Source of the DNA: Rhodobacterales bacterium HKCCE3408
Lineage (GTDB): Bacteria; Pseudomonadota; Alphaproteobacteria; Rhodobacterales; Rhodobacteraceae
Assembly: GCA_015689705.1 (NCBI GenBank)
Contig: WVSN01000001.1
Span: 310,001-374,000, forward strand
Length of the DNA: 64,000 nt
Direction: 5' to 3'
In this document: in pieces, positions 9,040 to 17,911 of the stretch
Numbering within the stretch: position 1 is the stretch's first letter
Layout of the letters: each line of letters begins with the position of its first letter
Notes under the pieces: generated by a model
Told to the model about the DNA's origin: nothing
The model's database searches: none
Seen by the model: only the letters and a program-made list of their open reading frames with translations
Made by a program: the position numbers and the translations under genes

Positions 9040-9825
9040 ATGATCCGCACCGCCCTCACACTCGCCGTCGCACTTTTCGCGACCGGCGCCCTCGCCGACG
9101 CGCACATGCCTGATCTCGAAGGTCGCGAGATCGTCATCGTGACCGAGAATGCCTACCCGCCGCTGCAATACATCGACCCCGATTCCGGCGAGCCGATCGG
9201 GTGGGAATACGACGCCATGGAGATCATGGCCGAGCGCCTGAACTTCACCCCGGTCTACGAAACGATTTCCTGGGACGCGATGATCCCCGCCGTGGCCGAG
9301 GGCCAGTTCGACATGGGCATGACCGGGATCACCATTCGTGAGGACCGGGCCGAGGTCGTCGATTTCTCCGACAGCTACATGACCAGCCAGATGCGGATGC
9401 TGGTCCGCGCCGACGAGGAGCGGTTCTCGGACGCCGCCGGCTTCGCTGCCGGCCCGGACCTGCTGTTCGGCACGCAGGCCGGCACGACGCCGTTCTATGT
9501 CGGCGTCTACGAGGTGCTTGACGGCGACGAGGCCAATCCGCGCATCGTCTTCTTCGAAGTCTTCGGCGCGGCTGTTCAGGGCCTCCTGGCGGGTGATGTC
9601 GACATGGTGCTGACCGACGCGACGGCGGGCGAGGGCTATGTCCGCGCCAACCCGGACGGGCTCAAGATCATCGGCGACCCGCTGGGCACCGAGGATTTCG
9701 GGTTCATCTTCCCGCCGGGATCGGACCTCGTGGAGCCGTTCAACGCGGTCATCGCGTCCATGCGCGAGGACGGCACGCTGGCCGAGCTCGACCAGCGCTG
9801 GTTCGGCGCCGATATCGGCCAGTGA
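9040..9825 (+). CDS. Amino-acid ABC transporter periplasmic binding protein (family 3)
   Basis: 261 residues with a Sec signal peptide cleaved about ALA-DAHM. The body is a type II SBP_bac_3 domain: [53 protein letters not shown] (the signature stretch) and a late [12 protein letters not shown]. Ligand class is polar or charged amino acids; the exact ligand cannot be read. The ATG at 9040 is preceded by CAGGGAG. Its permease partner follows after 67 bases containing a compact hairpin. No ATPase gene is in the cluster. Confidence 0.93.
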   Translation: MIRTALTLAVALFATGALADAHMPDLEGREIVIVTENAYPPLQYIDPDSGEPIGWEYDAMEIMAERLNFTPVYETISWDAMIPAVAEGQFDMGMTGITIREDRAEVVDFSDSYMTSQMRMLVRADEERFSDAAGFAAGPDLLFGTQAGTTPFYVGVYEVLDGDEANPRIVFFEVFGAAVQGLLAGDVDMVLTDATAGEGYVRANPDGLKIIGDPLGTEDFGFIFPPGSDLVEPFNAVIASMREDGTLAELDQRWFGADIGQ

Positions 9826-9852
9826 GCCCGGCGAAGGCCCTCCGCGCGGCGC

Positions 9853-9868
9853 GGCCGGACATCCGGCC
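9853..9868 (+). other. Intercistronic hairpin between binding protein and permease
   Basis: GGCCGGA-CA-TCCGGCC, a perfect 7-bp inverted repeat with a 2-base loop and no T-run. Hairpins here commonly stabilise the abundant binding-protein mRNA or reduce read-through into the permease; that role is inferred. Confidence 0.5.
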
Positions 9869-9892
9869 CGCCGCGGCGGGGGACCGCGCGCC

Positions 9893-10693
9893 ATGATCGG
9901 CAACGCCCCGCCCGACCGGGATTTTCCCTACTGGCTTGTCGCCGTCGTGATGCTCGGCCTCGTGGCCGTGTTCGCGATCCTGTCCGACCCGGACTACCGG
10001 CAGGTGCTCGACACGCTCCGGCGGGGCGTGGCCATCACCGTCTTCGTGACGCTCGTCGCCTTCGTCGCCGCCGCGCTCATCGGCCTCGGCCTCGCGCTCG
10101 CCTCGCTGTCGCGGCGGCTCTGGATCCGGCAGATCGCGCGGTTCTATATCGAGATCATCCGCGGCGTGCCGATCCTCGTTCTTCTGCTTTACGTCGCCTT
10201 CGTCATCGGACCCGCACTTGTCGTCGCGTGGAACTGGACGACCGGGTGGCTCGGTCTCGATCCGATCCGCACCCGCGACTTCCCGCTTCTGTGGCGCGCG
10301 ATCATGGCGCTGTCGATCGCCTATTCCGCCTTCATCGCCGAGGTGTTCCGCGCCGGGCTGCAATCGGTCGACAAAGGCCAGATCGAGGCCGCCGAGGCGC
10401 TCGGGCTCAGCCGCTGGAACCGGTTCCGGCACATCGTCTTTCCGCAGGCCTTCCGGATGATCCTTCCGCCGCTCGGGAACGATTTCGTGGCGATGGTGAA
10501 GGATTCGAGCCTTGTCTCCGTCGTCGGCGTTCTCGACATCACGCAGCTCGGCAAGGTCACGGCGGCGGGGAACTTCCGCTATTTCGAGACCTACAACGTC
10601 GTCGCGCTGCTTTACCTCACCATGACGATCACGCTGTCGATGGCGCTTCGCCGCCTCGAACAGCGATTGCGGCAGGGGCGGGGGCGGCCGTAG
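9893..10693 (+). CDS. Amino-acid ABC transporter permease (HisM/GltK type)
   Basis: 266-residue inner-membrane protein with about five membrane spans. The first spans are WLVAVVMLGLVAVFAIL and the following RRGVAITVFVTLVAFVAAALIGLGLAL. The EAA loop that contacts the ATPase is present (GQIEAAEALGLSRWNRFRHIVFPQAFRMILPPLGND), as is YIEIIRGVPILVLLLY, a family hallmark. It pairs with the binding protein upstream. No ATP-binding subunit follows: next is a repeat copy and an unrelated peptidase, so the ATPase must be encoded elsewhere or shared. Confidence 0.94.
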   Translation: MIGNAPPDRDFPYWLVAVVMLGLVAVFAILSDPDYRQVLDTLRRGVAITVFVTLVAFVAAALIGLGLALASLSRRLWIRQIARFYIEIIRGVPILVLLLYVAFVIGPALVVAWNWTTGWLGLDPIRTRDFPLLWRAIMALSIAYSAFIAEVFRAGLQSVDKGQIEAAEALGLSRWNRFRHIVFPQAFRMILPPLGNDFVAMVKDSSLVSVVGVLDITQLGKVTAAGNFRYFETYNVVALLYLTMTITLSMALRRLEQRLRQGRGRP

Positions 10694-10716
10694 CGGCCGC
10701 CTGCCTGCGGCGCGAG

Positions 10717-10737
10717 TATTTTTGGAAAGATGAAGGG
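10717..10737 (+). repeat. Dispersed short repeat, copy A
   Basis: TATTTTTGGAAAGATGAAG plus GG lies between the permease stop and the M3 peptidase. It differs by two adjacent bases from the copies at 32746-32766 (minus) and 45402-45422. All three are preceded by a C/G-rich run. Function unknown. Confidence 0.7.
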
Positions 10738-10790
10738 GTGCGGCGGCGCGTTTGCCGGCCTATGTCAGGGACAAAACCGGAGTGACCGCC

Positions 10791-12809
10791 ATGACCAACC
10801 CGCTGCTGTCCGACTGGACCACGCCCTTCCAGCTGCCGCCCTTCGACGCGATCTCGGACGATGATTTCGCGCCGGCCCTAGAGGAGGCGCTGGACCGGGG
10901 GCGGGCCGCGATCCGGGCCATCGCGGAGTCGTCCGAGCCGCCGAGCTTCGCCAACACGATCGAGGCGCTGGAACGCGCCGACGAGATGCTGAACCGGGTG
11001 GCGGGCGTCTTCTACAACCTCGCCGGATCCACCTCGAACCCGGCGCGCGAGGCGCTGCAGCGGGATTTCGCGCCAAAGCTTTCGGCCTATTCGTCCGAGA
11101 TCGTGTCGAACGCCGCGCTCTGGTCCCGGATCGAGTCGGTCTGGGAGGCGCGCGACAGCCTCGGCCTGAGCGACGAGCAGATGCGGCTTCTGACACTCAC
11201 GCGGCGGAATTTCGTGCGGTCCGGCGCGGCGCTCGACGAGGCCGGAAAGGCGCGGCTTGCGGAGGTGAAATCCCGCCTCGCCGTGCTTGGCACACAGTTC
11301 ACGCAGAACCTTCTCGCTGACGAACGCGACTGGTCGATGGAGCTGACCGAGGACGATCTGACCGGGCTACCCGATTTCGTCGTCGATGCCGCCCGCTCGG
11401 CCGGGGCGGAAAAGGGGGCGAGCGGTCCCGTCGTCACGCTGTCGCGCTCGCTCATCGTGCCGTTCCTGCAATTCTCCCCCCGCCGCGACCTGCGCGAGAC
11501 GGCCTGGCGTGCCTGGACGAGCCGGGGCGAGATGGGTGGCGCGACCGACAACCGCGCCATCGCCGCCGAGATCCTCGCGCTGCGGGAAGAGCGGGCGAAG
11601 CTCCTCGGCTATGATAGTTTCGCCGCCTACAAGCTCGAGCCCGAGATGGCCGGCACGCCGGCGGCGGTGCGCGACCTCCTGATGCAGGTCTGGACGCCCG
11701 CCCGCGCTCAGGCCGAGGCCGATGCCCAAGTCCTGACCGACATGATGCGCGCCGACGGGATCAACGGCCCGCTCGAGCCGTGGGACTGGCGCTACTATTC
11801 CGAAAAGCGGCGGCTCGCCGAACACGATCTCGACGAGGCGGAGCTGAAGCCGTTCTTCCAGCTCGACGCGATGATCGAGGCCGCGTTCGACTGCGCCAAC
11901 CGGCTCTTCGGCCTCGAATTCTCGCCGCTCGACGTGCCGCTCTATCATCCCGATGCGCGAGCGTGGGAGGTGACGCGCGAGGGCCAGCACGTCGCCGTCT
12001 TCATCGGCGACTACTTCAACCGCGGCTCGAAGCGCTCCGGCGCGTGGTGTTCGGCCTTCCGCCAGCAGCAGAAGCTTGCGGGCGACATTCGGCCCGTAGT
12101 CGTGAATGTCTGCAATTTCGCCAAGGGCGATCCGTGCCTCCTGTCCTATGACGACGCGCGGACGCTCTTCCACGAATTCGGCCATGCGCTGCACCAGATG
12201 CTGTCCGACGTGACCTACGAGAGCCTGTCGGGCACCTCCGTCGCGCGCGACTTCGTCGAATTGCCGAGCCAGCTTTACGAGCACTGGCTGGAAGTGCCGG
12301 AGGTGCTCGAGAAGCACGCGCTCCACGCGAAGACCGGCGCGCCGATGCCGGTCGAGCTGCGCGACCGGCTGCTCGCGGCGCGGGATTTCGACATGGGATT
12401 CCACACCGTCGAATACGTGGCGTCGGCCCTCGTCGATCTCGATTTCCACGACGGCCCGGCCCCGGCGGACCCGATGGCGGCCCAGGCCGAGACGCTGAAA
12501 CGGATCGGGATGCCCGAGGCGATCGTGATGCGCCACGCGACTCCGCATTTCGCCCATGTGTTCGCGGGCGACGGCTATTCGTCGGGGTACTACAGCTATA
12601 TGTGGTCGGAAGTGATGGATGCCGACGCCTTCGAAGCCTTCGAAGAGGCCGGCGGCGCCTTCGATCCGGAGACGGCGGAAAAGCTCGAACGCCACATCCT
12701 GTCGGCCGGTGGCTCGGCCGAGGCCGACGAACTTTATACCGCGTTCCGCGGCCGGATGCCGGGGGTCGAGGCGCTCCTGAAGGGCCGGGGGCTAGACAAG
12801 GTGGCTTGA
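10791..12809 (+). CDS. M3-family zinc metallopeptidase (oligopeptidase A / peptidyl-dipeptidase Dcp type)
   Basis: 672-residue cytosolic thimet-like peptidase. The zinc site HEFGHALH is at 461-468 with the downstream Glu in SVARDFVELPSQLYEHW; DGYSSGYYSYMWSEV near 600 is the conserved substrate-binding Tyr/Gly stretch. The N-terminus begins MTNPLLSDWTTPFQLPPFD, as usual for Dcp-like members, with no signal peptide. Motif content does not separate oligopeptidase A from Dcp. It starts 98 bases after the amino-acid permease and may work on imported or turnover peptides, although a link is only positional. Confidence 0.94.
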   Translation: MTNPLLSDWTTPFQLPPFDAISDDDFAPALEEALDRGRAAIRAIAESSEPPSFANTIEALERADEMLNRVAGVFYNLAGSTSNPAREALQRDFAPKLSAYSSEIVSNAALWSRIESVWEARDSLGLSDEQMRLLTLTRRNFVRSGAALDEAGKARLAEVKSRLAVLGTQFTQNLLADERDWSMELTEDDLTGLPDFVVDAARSAGAEKGASGPVVTLSRSLIVPFLQFSPRRDLRETAWRAWTSRGEMGGATDNRAIAAEILALREERAKLLGYDSFAAYKLEPEMAGTPAAVRDLLMQVWTPARAQAEADAQVLTDMMRADGINGPLEPWDWRYYSEKRRLAEHDLDEAELKPFFQLDAMIEAAFDCANRLFGLEFSPLDVPLYHPDARAWEVTREGQHVAVFIGDYFNRGSKRSGAWCSAFRQQQKLAGDIRPVVVNVCNFAKGDPCLLSYDDARTLFHEFGHALHQMLSDVTYESLSGTSVARDFVELPSQLYEHWLEVPEVLEKHALHAKTGAPMPVELRDRLLAARDFDMGFHTVEYVASALVDLDFHDGPAPADPMAAQAETLKRIGMPEAIVMRHATPHFAHVFAGDGYSSGYYSYMWSEVMDADAFEAFEEAGGAFDPETAEKLERHILSAGGSAEADELYTAFRGRMPGVEALLKGRGLDKVA

Positions 12810-12839
12810 CGGATTTCCGGGCCGCGGCAATCGTCGCCC

Positions 12840-13649
12840 ATGGAGATCGACGGGGAATACTTCGGAAGCGACGGGCAGCGGCAGGTACAGCGCCGCGCCG
12901 CTTCGGTGTGGCGCCTGGTCCGGGACGATCCACGTTTCTACACGCACGGACGCGCGGTCGGGCTGTCCAGCCACGATATGGATAACGTGGCCGATCAGGT
13001 TGCCCTGACGCGGCTGATGGGCGCGTCCTCCTGCGACGGCGTCCCGAAGAGCGAGTTCACCGCGCGGAAGGCCGCGCTCGAAGCCGCCGGGCTCGGGACC
13101 GACGCCTTCGTGTCCTGGCGCGGCGGGAGCGGAGCCTTCGCGGCCGCCGAAGCCGTCCTCGCGTCCCGCTCGCTCCCCGACGACCTGACCGTGGTCGATA
13201 TCGGGCCGGACACTCCGTCCGAGACGCTGGCCCGGCTCGACACGCTGACGCAGAGCTGCGAGGTTCTCCTGCCCATGGGCGCGTTCATGCGCGGTATCGC
13301 CCGGCCGGCGGTGTGTATCGTGGCAGAGGACGCGGATGGCCGCGCCGTCGGCTGTTCAAGCGCCGTGGCGCAGTTCCATCCGGACCACCCGCGCGGCAAC
13401 ACGTCGTGGTGGGGTATGCTCGCGACCGATGACGCGCGCCGGGGTCAGGGGATTGCGCTTATCCTCGGCGCGATGTCGATGCTTGCCATGCGGGACCGTC
13501 ACGGCATGGAGGCTGTCTCCACCGGCATCCGCGAGGGCAATACGTCCTCGGAAGTGCTGTGCGCCAAGCTCGGACTCGCGCCGACGGACGAGATCGTGAT
13601 GATCTCCGTCGACCCGCAGGTTCTCGCCGGCGGCCGCATCACCAAGTAG
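12840..13649 (+). CDS. GNAT-family N-acetyltransferase
   Basis: 269 residues; the C-terminal half is a GNAT domain with WGMLATDDARRGQGIALILGA (motif A, the R/Q-x-x-G-x-A acetyl-CoA loop) and GIREGNTSSEVLCAKLGL (motif B). The N-terminal half (about 130 residues) is not a recognised domain; it ends DTPSETLARLDTLTQSC. Substrate is unknown. It begins 30 bases after the peptidase stop on the same strand and ends 2 bases from the convergent SDR gene. Confidence 0.8.
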   Translation: MEIDGEYFGSDGQRQVQRRAASVWRLVRDDPRFYTHGRAVGLSSHDMDNVADQVALTRLMGASSCDGVPKSEFTARKAALEAAGLGTDAFVSWRGGSGAFAAAEAVLASRSLPDDLTVVDIGPDTPSETLARLDTLTQSCEVLLPMGAFMRGIARPAVCIVAEDADGRAVGCSSAVAQFHPDHPRGNTSWWGMLATDDARRGQGIALILGAMSMLAMRDRHGMEAVSTGIREGNTSSEVLCAKLGLAPTDEIVMISVDPQVLAGGRITK

Positions 13650-13651
13650 GT

Positions 13652-14689
13652 TCAGACGAGCCCTTTGCGGAGCAGATCGCCGGCCGCGTCGGCCACGGCC
13701 TCGGGGCCCGGGCGTGGCTGCCATCCGAGGTCCCGCCGCGCCTTGGCCGAGTTTGCCCGGCGGCGGCGGCCCAGTTCCGGCAGGATACGCCGGGCTTGCG
13801 GGCTGACCAGCGCCGCGATCCGGATGAGCCAGGTGGGTACGGTTCGCGTCGGCAGTTTCGGAGCGGCCTCGGGATGGGCGGTGCGGATCGCATCGGCCAT
13901 CTCGCGCAGCATCATGTAGTCCGAACTGGCTAGGAACCGTTCGCCCGCCGCCTCGGGGGTTTCCATCGCGAGAACGTGGAGCGCCGCGACGTCGCGGACA
14001 TCGACCACGCCGAAGCCGAAGTCGATGTATCCCGGGAACATGCCATTCATCAGGCCCGAGACGACCTGGAGCGAGGCGGAGTCGTCCTGTCCGAGCATCG
14101 GCCCGAGCACGAGGACCGGGTTGACCACGGCAAGTTCCATTTCTCCCTGATGGTCCGCCATGAAGTCCCACGCCGCCTTCTCGGCCACGGTCTTCGACAG
14201 CGAATACGCGGTGTGGTCGTTCACGAGTTCGGTCGGCGCCCAGTCGGTTTCGTCGTACTCGGTCTTGCCGTCATTGCCGTGCCCGTAGCCGATGGCGGCC
14301 ATGGACGAGGTCAGGACAACGCGTTTCACGCCGGCCTCGAGGGCGAAGCGCAACGCACGGAGCGCGCCATCGCGGGCCGGGATCACGAGATCGTCGGGGT
14401 CGTCGGGCTGCGACATCGGGAAGGGCGAGGCCACGTGCTGGACAAACTCCACACCCTCCATCGCCTCGGCCCACCCCTCGTCGGATGTGAGGTCGAGCGC
14501 GACGCACTCGAGCGCGTCCGTCCGATCGGTATGGGCGGCCAGAGTCGCCCGAACGCCGTCCGCCTTCGACAGCGAGCGCATCGTGCCGCGCACGCGGTAG
14601 CCTTTCTCCAGCAACTGCAGAATGACGTGCTGTCCGATGAAGCCGGTCGCTCCGGTCACGAGAACGAGGGGGGCTGGTGCGTCGGTCAT
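13652..14689 (-). CDS. NAD(P)-dependent epimerase/reductase of the extended SDR family
   Basis: 345-residue Rossmann enzyme like dihydroflavonol-reductase and aldehyde-reductase relatives. Nucleotide motif VTGATGFIGQHV at residues 10-21, the catalytic Ser region VVLTSSMAAIGYG, and the active pair YSLSK (Tyr-x3-Lys). VNPVLVLGPMLG and DVRDVAALHV are typical of this subgroup. The substrate, probably a ketone or aldehyde, cannot be predicted. Divergent from a TetR gene with 95 bases between starts; that gap holds two matching operator-like palindromes, so control by the neighbouring TetR is likely. Confidence 0.9.
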   Translation of the reverse strand: MTDAPAPLVLVTGATGFIGQHVILQLLEKGYRVRGTMRSLSKADGVRATLAAHTDRTDALECVALDLTSDEGWAEAMEGVEFVQHVASPFPMSQPDDPDDLVIPARDGALRALRFALEAGVKRVVLTSSMAAIGYGHGNDGKTEYDETDWAPTELVNDHTAYSLSKTVAEKAAWDFMADHQGEMELAVVNPVLVLGPMLGQDDSASLQVVSGLMNGMFPGYIDFGFGVVDVRDVAALHVLAMETPEAAGERFLASSDYMMLREMADAIRTAHPEAAPKLPTRTVPTWLIRIAALVSPQARRILPELGRRRRANSAKARRDLGWQPRPGPEAVADAAGDLLRKGLV

Positions 14690-14725
14690 GGTCTGTCCTT
14701 CGGCGGTTGCGGAGGGGAACGGCTT

Positions 14726-14751
14726 CTGACATTTTGGTCAGAGTTTGTCAG
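14726..14751. promoter_or_regulatory. Operator-like palindrome 1 between SDR and tetR
   Basis: CTGACA at 14726-14731 and TGTCAG at 14746-14751 separated by exactly 14 bases. An inner CTGAC-N6-GTCAG palindrome also lies at 14726-14741. The right arm overlaps a candidate tetR -35 (TTGTCA, 14745-14750). It lies 37 bases upstream of the SDR start. Confidence 0.65.
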
Positions 14752-14766
14752 GTGATGAGGGCGATG

Positions 14767-14790
14767 TGACAATCGAGACAGGACATGTCA
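14767..14790. promoter_or_regulatory. Operator-like palindrome 2 over the tetR start
   Basis: TGACA at 14767-14771 and TGTCA at 14786-14790, again with exactly 14 bases between, displaced 40 bases from palindrome 1. The left arm overlaps a candidate tetR -10 (GACAAT, 14768-14773) and the right arm overlaps the tetR ATG. Confidence 0.65.
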
Positions 14791-15375
14791 ACCAGTAGCG
14801 CCGACGATCTGGGCGCCAGGAAACTGCAAGGCATCCGGACCGCGGCTGTCGAGGCCTTCCTGCTCTACGGCTTCAAGCGAACCTCGATGGAGGATATCGC
14901 GCAGCGTGCCGGCATGTCCCGCGCCGCGCTGTACCTGCATTTCCGCAACAAGACCGATGTCTTCCGGTCGGTGACCGAAGGCGTCTACGAAGAAGGGCTG
15001 GAGCGGTTCGCCGCCGCGCTCGACCCGGATGGCGATGTCGCCGAAACCGTCGCGGCGGCGTTCCTCGCCAAAGATGCCGGGTTGACCGAGCGCGTTCTCG
15101 CCTCGCCGCACGGAGCCGAGATCATGGGGATGGGTCAGGAGGCCGCCGCCGACATCGCCCGGTCGGGCGAGTCGCGTCTGGCCGCGAGGCTCGCCCGGTA
15201 CCTCGGGGAGACGGTGCGCCGCCGCGGTCTTTCACCCCGGGCCGCCCCGGAGGAGATCGCCGAATTTGCGTTCAAGGCTTATGGCGGGCTGACGAAGACG
15301 GGCGCTGCGGGCGGGTCGCACCGACGCGGCGTCGCGCTTCTGGGGCAGTCGGTGGCGGCGCTTCTCGGCGCCTGA
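14785..15375 (+). CDS. TetR/AcrR-family transcriptional regulator
   Basis: 196-residue repressor-type protein. The N-terminal helix-turn-helix is clear: VEAFLLYGFKRTSMEDIAQRAGMSRAALYLHFRNK at about residues 23-57, followed by a divergent all-helical ligand domain. ATG 14785 has no convincing ribosome site, and a candidate promoter (TTGTCA 14745-14750, 17 bases, GACAAT 14768-14773) would place the transcript start a few bases before the ATG, so translation may be nearly leaderless. The target is probably the divergent SDR gene plus itself, through the paired palindromes. Ligand unknown. Confidence 0.92.
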   Translation: MSTSSADDLGARKLQGIRTAAVEAFLLYGFKRTSMEDIAQRAGMSRAALYLHFRNKTDVFRSVTEGVYEEGLERFAAALDPDGDVAETVAAAFLAKDAGLTERVLASPHGAEIMGMGQEAAADIARSGESRLAARLARYLGETVRRRGLSPRAAPEEIAEFAFKAYGGLTKTGAAGGSHRRGVALLGQSVAALLGA

Positions 15376-15378
15376 ACC

Positions 15379-15918
15379 TCAGTCGAATTCCTCGCCCGGG
15401 TCTGTTCCCCACAGCGCGTCCTGCGGCACCCATCCGCGGTACCCGCCGGCGACCAGCATGCACCAGCCGGCGTGGCATTCTTCGAGTTGCCCGATCACGC
15501 CGCGTTCGGCCTGCGCCCGGACGCGGGCGGCCATGTCGGGGCGCTGGCGCATCTCGACCAGGTCATGGGTCACGATCGCGGTCCGCACGCCCGACAGAAG
15601 CGAGTAGTGCATCCAGCCACCGCGACCTTCCCAGTCGATCACCCGCCGCCAGTGTCCGTGTTCGGCGACCACGATCAGCGGCATGTTCCGGCGCACGAAC
15701 AGCCAGTCGATCCGGTGCGACACCGACGGCCCCCGCCGCGCGCGCGCCTCCGGCGCATCGAGCGAGACGTAGCGCGGGATCGGAAATCCGGTCTCGGGGC
15801 CGACCCGCGGCGCGTTCGGTGTCGCGGCTGAAATCTCGACAAGCGTCGGGCCCTGCTGCGCGGCCGACGCCGTGCCCAGGCTCAACAGGATCGAGAGAAG
15901 AAGCGCGGCCCTGCGCAT
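15379..15918 (-). CDS. Exported bacterial SH3-domain protein
   Basis: 179 residues starting MRRAALLLSILLSLGTASAAQQ, a Sec signal peptide. The mature part contains two SH3-like repeats: RYVSLDAPEARARRGPS... with HWRRVIDWEGRGGWMHYSLL, and DLVEMRQRPDMAARV... with GWCMLVAGGYRGWVPQDALWG. Bacterial SH3_3/SH3_4 modules usually bind the cell wall. The Met at 15918 is chosen because it begins the signal peptide, although the frame is open to 16020. It converges on tetR with 3 bases between and diverges from the dehydrogenase gene. Confidence 0.82.
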   Translation of the reverse strand: MRRAALLLSILLSLGTASAAQQGPTLVEISAATPNAPRVGPETGFPIPRYVSLDAPEARARRGPSVSHRIDWLFVRRNMPLIVVAEHGHWRRVIDWEGRGGWMHYSLLSGVRTAIVTHDLVEMRQRPDMAARVRAQAERGVIGQLEECHAGWCMLVAGGYRGWVPQDALWGTDPGEEFD

Positions 15919-16057
15919 CTGCTGCAAATTGCCTCGTGCATCCGCGGGCCGGGTTCGTCCCGGCACCGGTTTTTTCCGGGACCCGCGCTTGCGTGAGCCC
16001 CCGCGCTCTGAAAATGTCACGGGGGAGGGCGGATTGCCAGCGGAGGCTCAGGGAACG

Positions 16058-17044
16058 ATGCCAGGACGACGCATGAGTGTTGTCGTGACGCGACGGTTGC
16101 CCGAGGCCGTCGAGACGCGAATGAAGGAACTCTTCGACGTCGAGCTGAACGAAGACGACCGAAAGCTCGGACGTGACGAGATCGTGGCCGCGATGGCGCG
16201 CGCCGACGTTCTCGTGCCCTGCGTCACCGACACGATCGACGCGGCGATGCTGGCCCGCGCGGGCGACCGTCTGAAGCTCATCGCGAATTACGGCGCCGGC
16301 GTTGACCACATCGACGTCTCCACCGCCCGTCAGCGTGGCATCCTCGTGTCGAACACGCCCGGCGTCGTGACCGAGGACACGGCCGACATGACGATGGCAC
16401 TGATCCTCGCCTGCACGCGACGCATCCCCGAGGGGCTGGCGGTGATGCAGGCGGGCAAGTGGGACGGTTGGGCGCCGACGGCCTACATGGGCCGGCGGAT
16501 CGGTGGCACGCGCCTCGGCATTCTCGGCATGGGACGGATCGGGCAGGCGGTCGCGCGGCGCGCCGGAGCCTTCGGGATGCAGGTCCACTACCACAATCGC
16601 CGCCGGGTCCACGAAGAGACCGAGGCCGCCCTGCAGGCGACCTACTGGGAAAGCCTCGACCAGATGATCGCGCGGGTCGACGTGCTGTCGATAAACTGTC
16701 CGCACACGCCTTCGACGTTCCACCTGATGAACGCGCGCCGGCTCAAGCTGATGAAGCCGCAAGCGGTGATCGTGAATACCTCGCGCGGCGAAGTGATCGA
16801 CGAGAATGCGCTGACCCGGATGCTGCGCGCCGGAGAGATCGCCGGTGCCGGCCTCGACGTGTTCGAGCATGGCGCCGAGATCAATCCGCGCCTGCGCGAA
16901 CTGCCCAACGTCGTGCTCCTGCCGCATATGGGTTCGGCCACGCTCGAAGGCCGGATCGAGATGGGTGAGAAGGTGCTGATCAACATCAAGACCTTCGACG
17001 ACGGCCACCGCCCGCCCGATCTCGTGGTGCCGGGAATGCTGTGA
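16058..17044 (+). CDS. D-isomer-specific 2-hydroxyacid dehydrogenase (glyoxylate/hydroxypyruvate reductase-like)
   Basis: 328-residue NAD(P)H-dependent oxidoreductase. Substrate domain: VTRRLPEAVETRMKELFDV; NAD domain: LGILGMGRIGQAVARR (GxGxxG). Catalytic Arg is in VNTSRGEVID, Glu in the GLDVFEHGAEIN stretch, and His in LLPHMGSAT. The tail EMGEKVLINIKTFDDG is typical of D-glycerate dehydrogenase/GhrB-like proteins. ATG 16058 (MPGRRMSVVV) fits related proteins; an alternative ATG lies at 16073. The stop TGA shares a base with the next ATG (TGATG), so the following membrane protein is coupled. Confidence 0.92.
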   Translation: MPGRRMSVVVTRRLPEAVETRMKELFDVELNEDDRKLGRDEIVAAMARADVLVPCVTDTIDAAMLARAGDRLKLIANYGAGVDHIDVSTARQRGILVSNTPGVVTEDTADMTMALILACTRRIPEGLAVMQAGKWDGWAPTAYMGRRIGGTRLGILGMGRIGQAVARRAGAFGMQVHYHNRRRVHEETEAALQATYWESLDQMIARVDVLSINCPHTPSTFHLMNARRLKLMKPQAVIVNTSRGEVIDENALTRMLRAGEIAGAGLDVFEHGAEINPRLRELPNVVLLPHMGSATLEGRIEMGEKVLINIKTFDDGHRPPDLVVPGML

Positions 17045-17880
17045 TGCCGGCCCTTCGGCCGATCCTCTTTCTCGCCGCCGCGATCCTGTCGCTCGTGATC
17101 GGCCTGACCGGCACCAATCCTGCCGTAGCGCCGGGCGAACGGTCGGCCGGCGAGGTCGCCTCGGCGGCGGCGACGGTCTACGTCTCGCTCCGGGTCATCA
17201 ACGCCGCCCTGTCCGCCGCGCAGGAGGTCGAGCTTGGCGCCAGTATCGGCGCACAGGCCTCCGTCCAGCCGCTGCGGGTGCTGGAACCGGTCGACGACAC
17301 CGTCGAACGCGTCGCCGCCGCGGTCTTCACCGTGGCCACGGGGGCGGCGGTCGCGACCGTCGGCCTCGCCCCGGTCGCCAAACTCGGGGCTGTCGCACTC
17401 GCGCTCGGCCTCGCCGGACTCGCGGCCTGCGCGGTCCGTCCGGGTGCGTCTCACGGCGTCCGGCCGGTCTGCATGCGGCTTGCCTGGCTCGGTGGGGTGC
17501 TCGCGATCGGCGTGCCGCTCGTATTCGCCGCCGGCGTCGAACTCGGCGACCGCATGACGAGAGCGAACTGGACAGAGGCGATGTATCAGCTCGACACCAT
17601 CACTGAGCAGGCCGGCCTCATCATCGGGGCCGAGGATGGCTCGCTCGCCGCGATCGACGATGCCGAGACGGACGGGACCGGATTCTTCGGGCGTCTGACG
17701 TCGGCCGTGGACGGCGCGCGGCGCTACGCCGGCGCCATCGAATATTTCTGGGACGAGGCCGACACGCTGTTCTCCGCGACCATGACGATCCTGGGGGTCT
17801 TCATCCTCAGAACGTTGATTCTGCCCGCTCTTTTACTCTGGGCCGCGATCCTGGCCGTGCGCCGCGTGCTGGTACATTGA
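17044..17880 (+). CDS. Membrane protein of unknown function
   Basis: 278 residues, not recognised. Hydrophobic segments near 5-22 (ILFLAAAILSLVIGL), 88-130 (two spans, the second LGAVALALGLAGLAACAV), 147-167 (LAWLGGVLAIGVPLVFAAG) and 245-272 (LFSATMTILGVFILRTLILPALLLW) suggest five spans. An acidic soluble stretch (AEDGSLAAIDDAETDGTG) sits near 197-214. It is translationally coupled to the upstream dehydrogenase by TGATG. Nothing in the sequence assigns a function. Confidence 0.75.
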   Translation: MPALRPILFLAAAILSLVIGLTGTNPAVAPGERSAGEVASAAATVYVSLRVINAALSAAQEVELGASIGAQASVQPLRVLEPVDDTVERVAAAVFTVATGAAVATVGLAPVAKLGAVALALGLAGLAACAVRPGASHGVRPVCMRLAWLGGVLAIGVPLVFAAGVELGDRMTRANWTEAMYQLDTITEQAGLIIGAEDGSLAAIDDAETDGTGFFGRLTSAVDGARRYAGAIEYFWDEADTLFSATMTILGVFILRTLILPALLLWAAILAVRRVLVH

Positions 17881-17911
17881 GGCCGTCACGCCGCATTGGG
17901 ATCACATTCGG

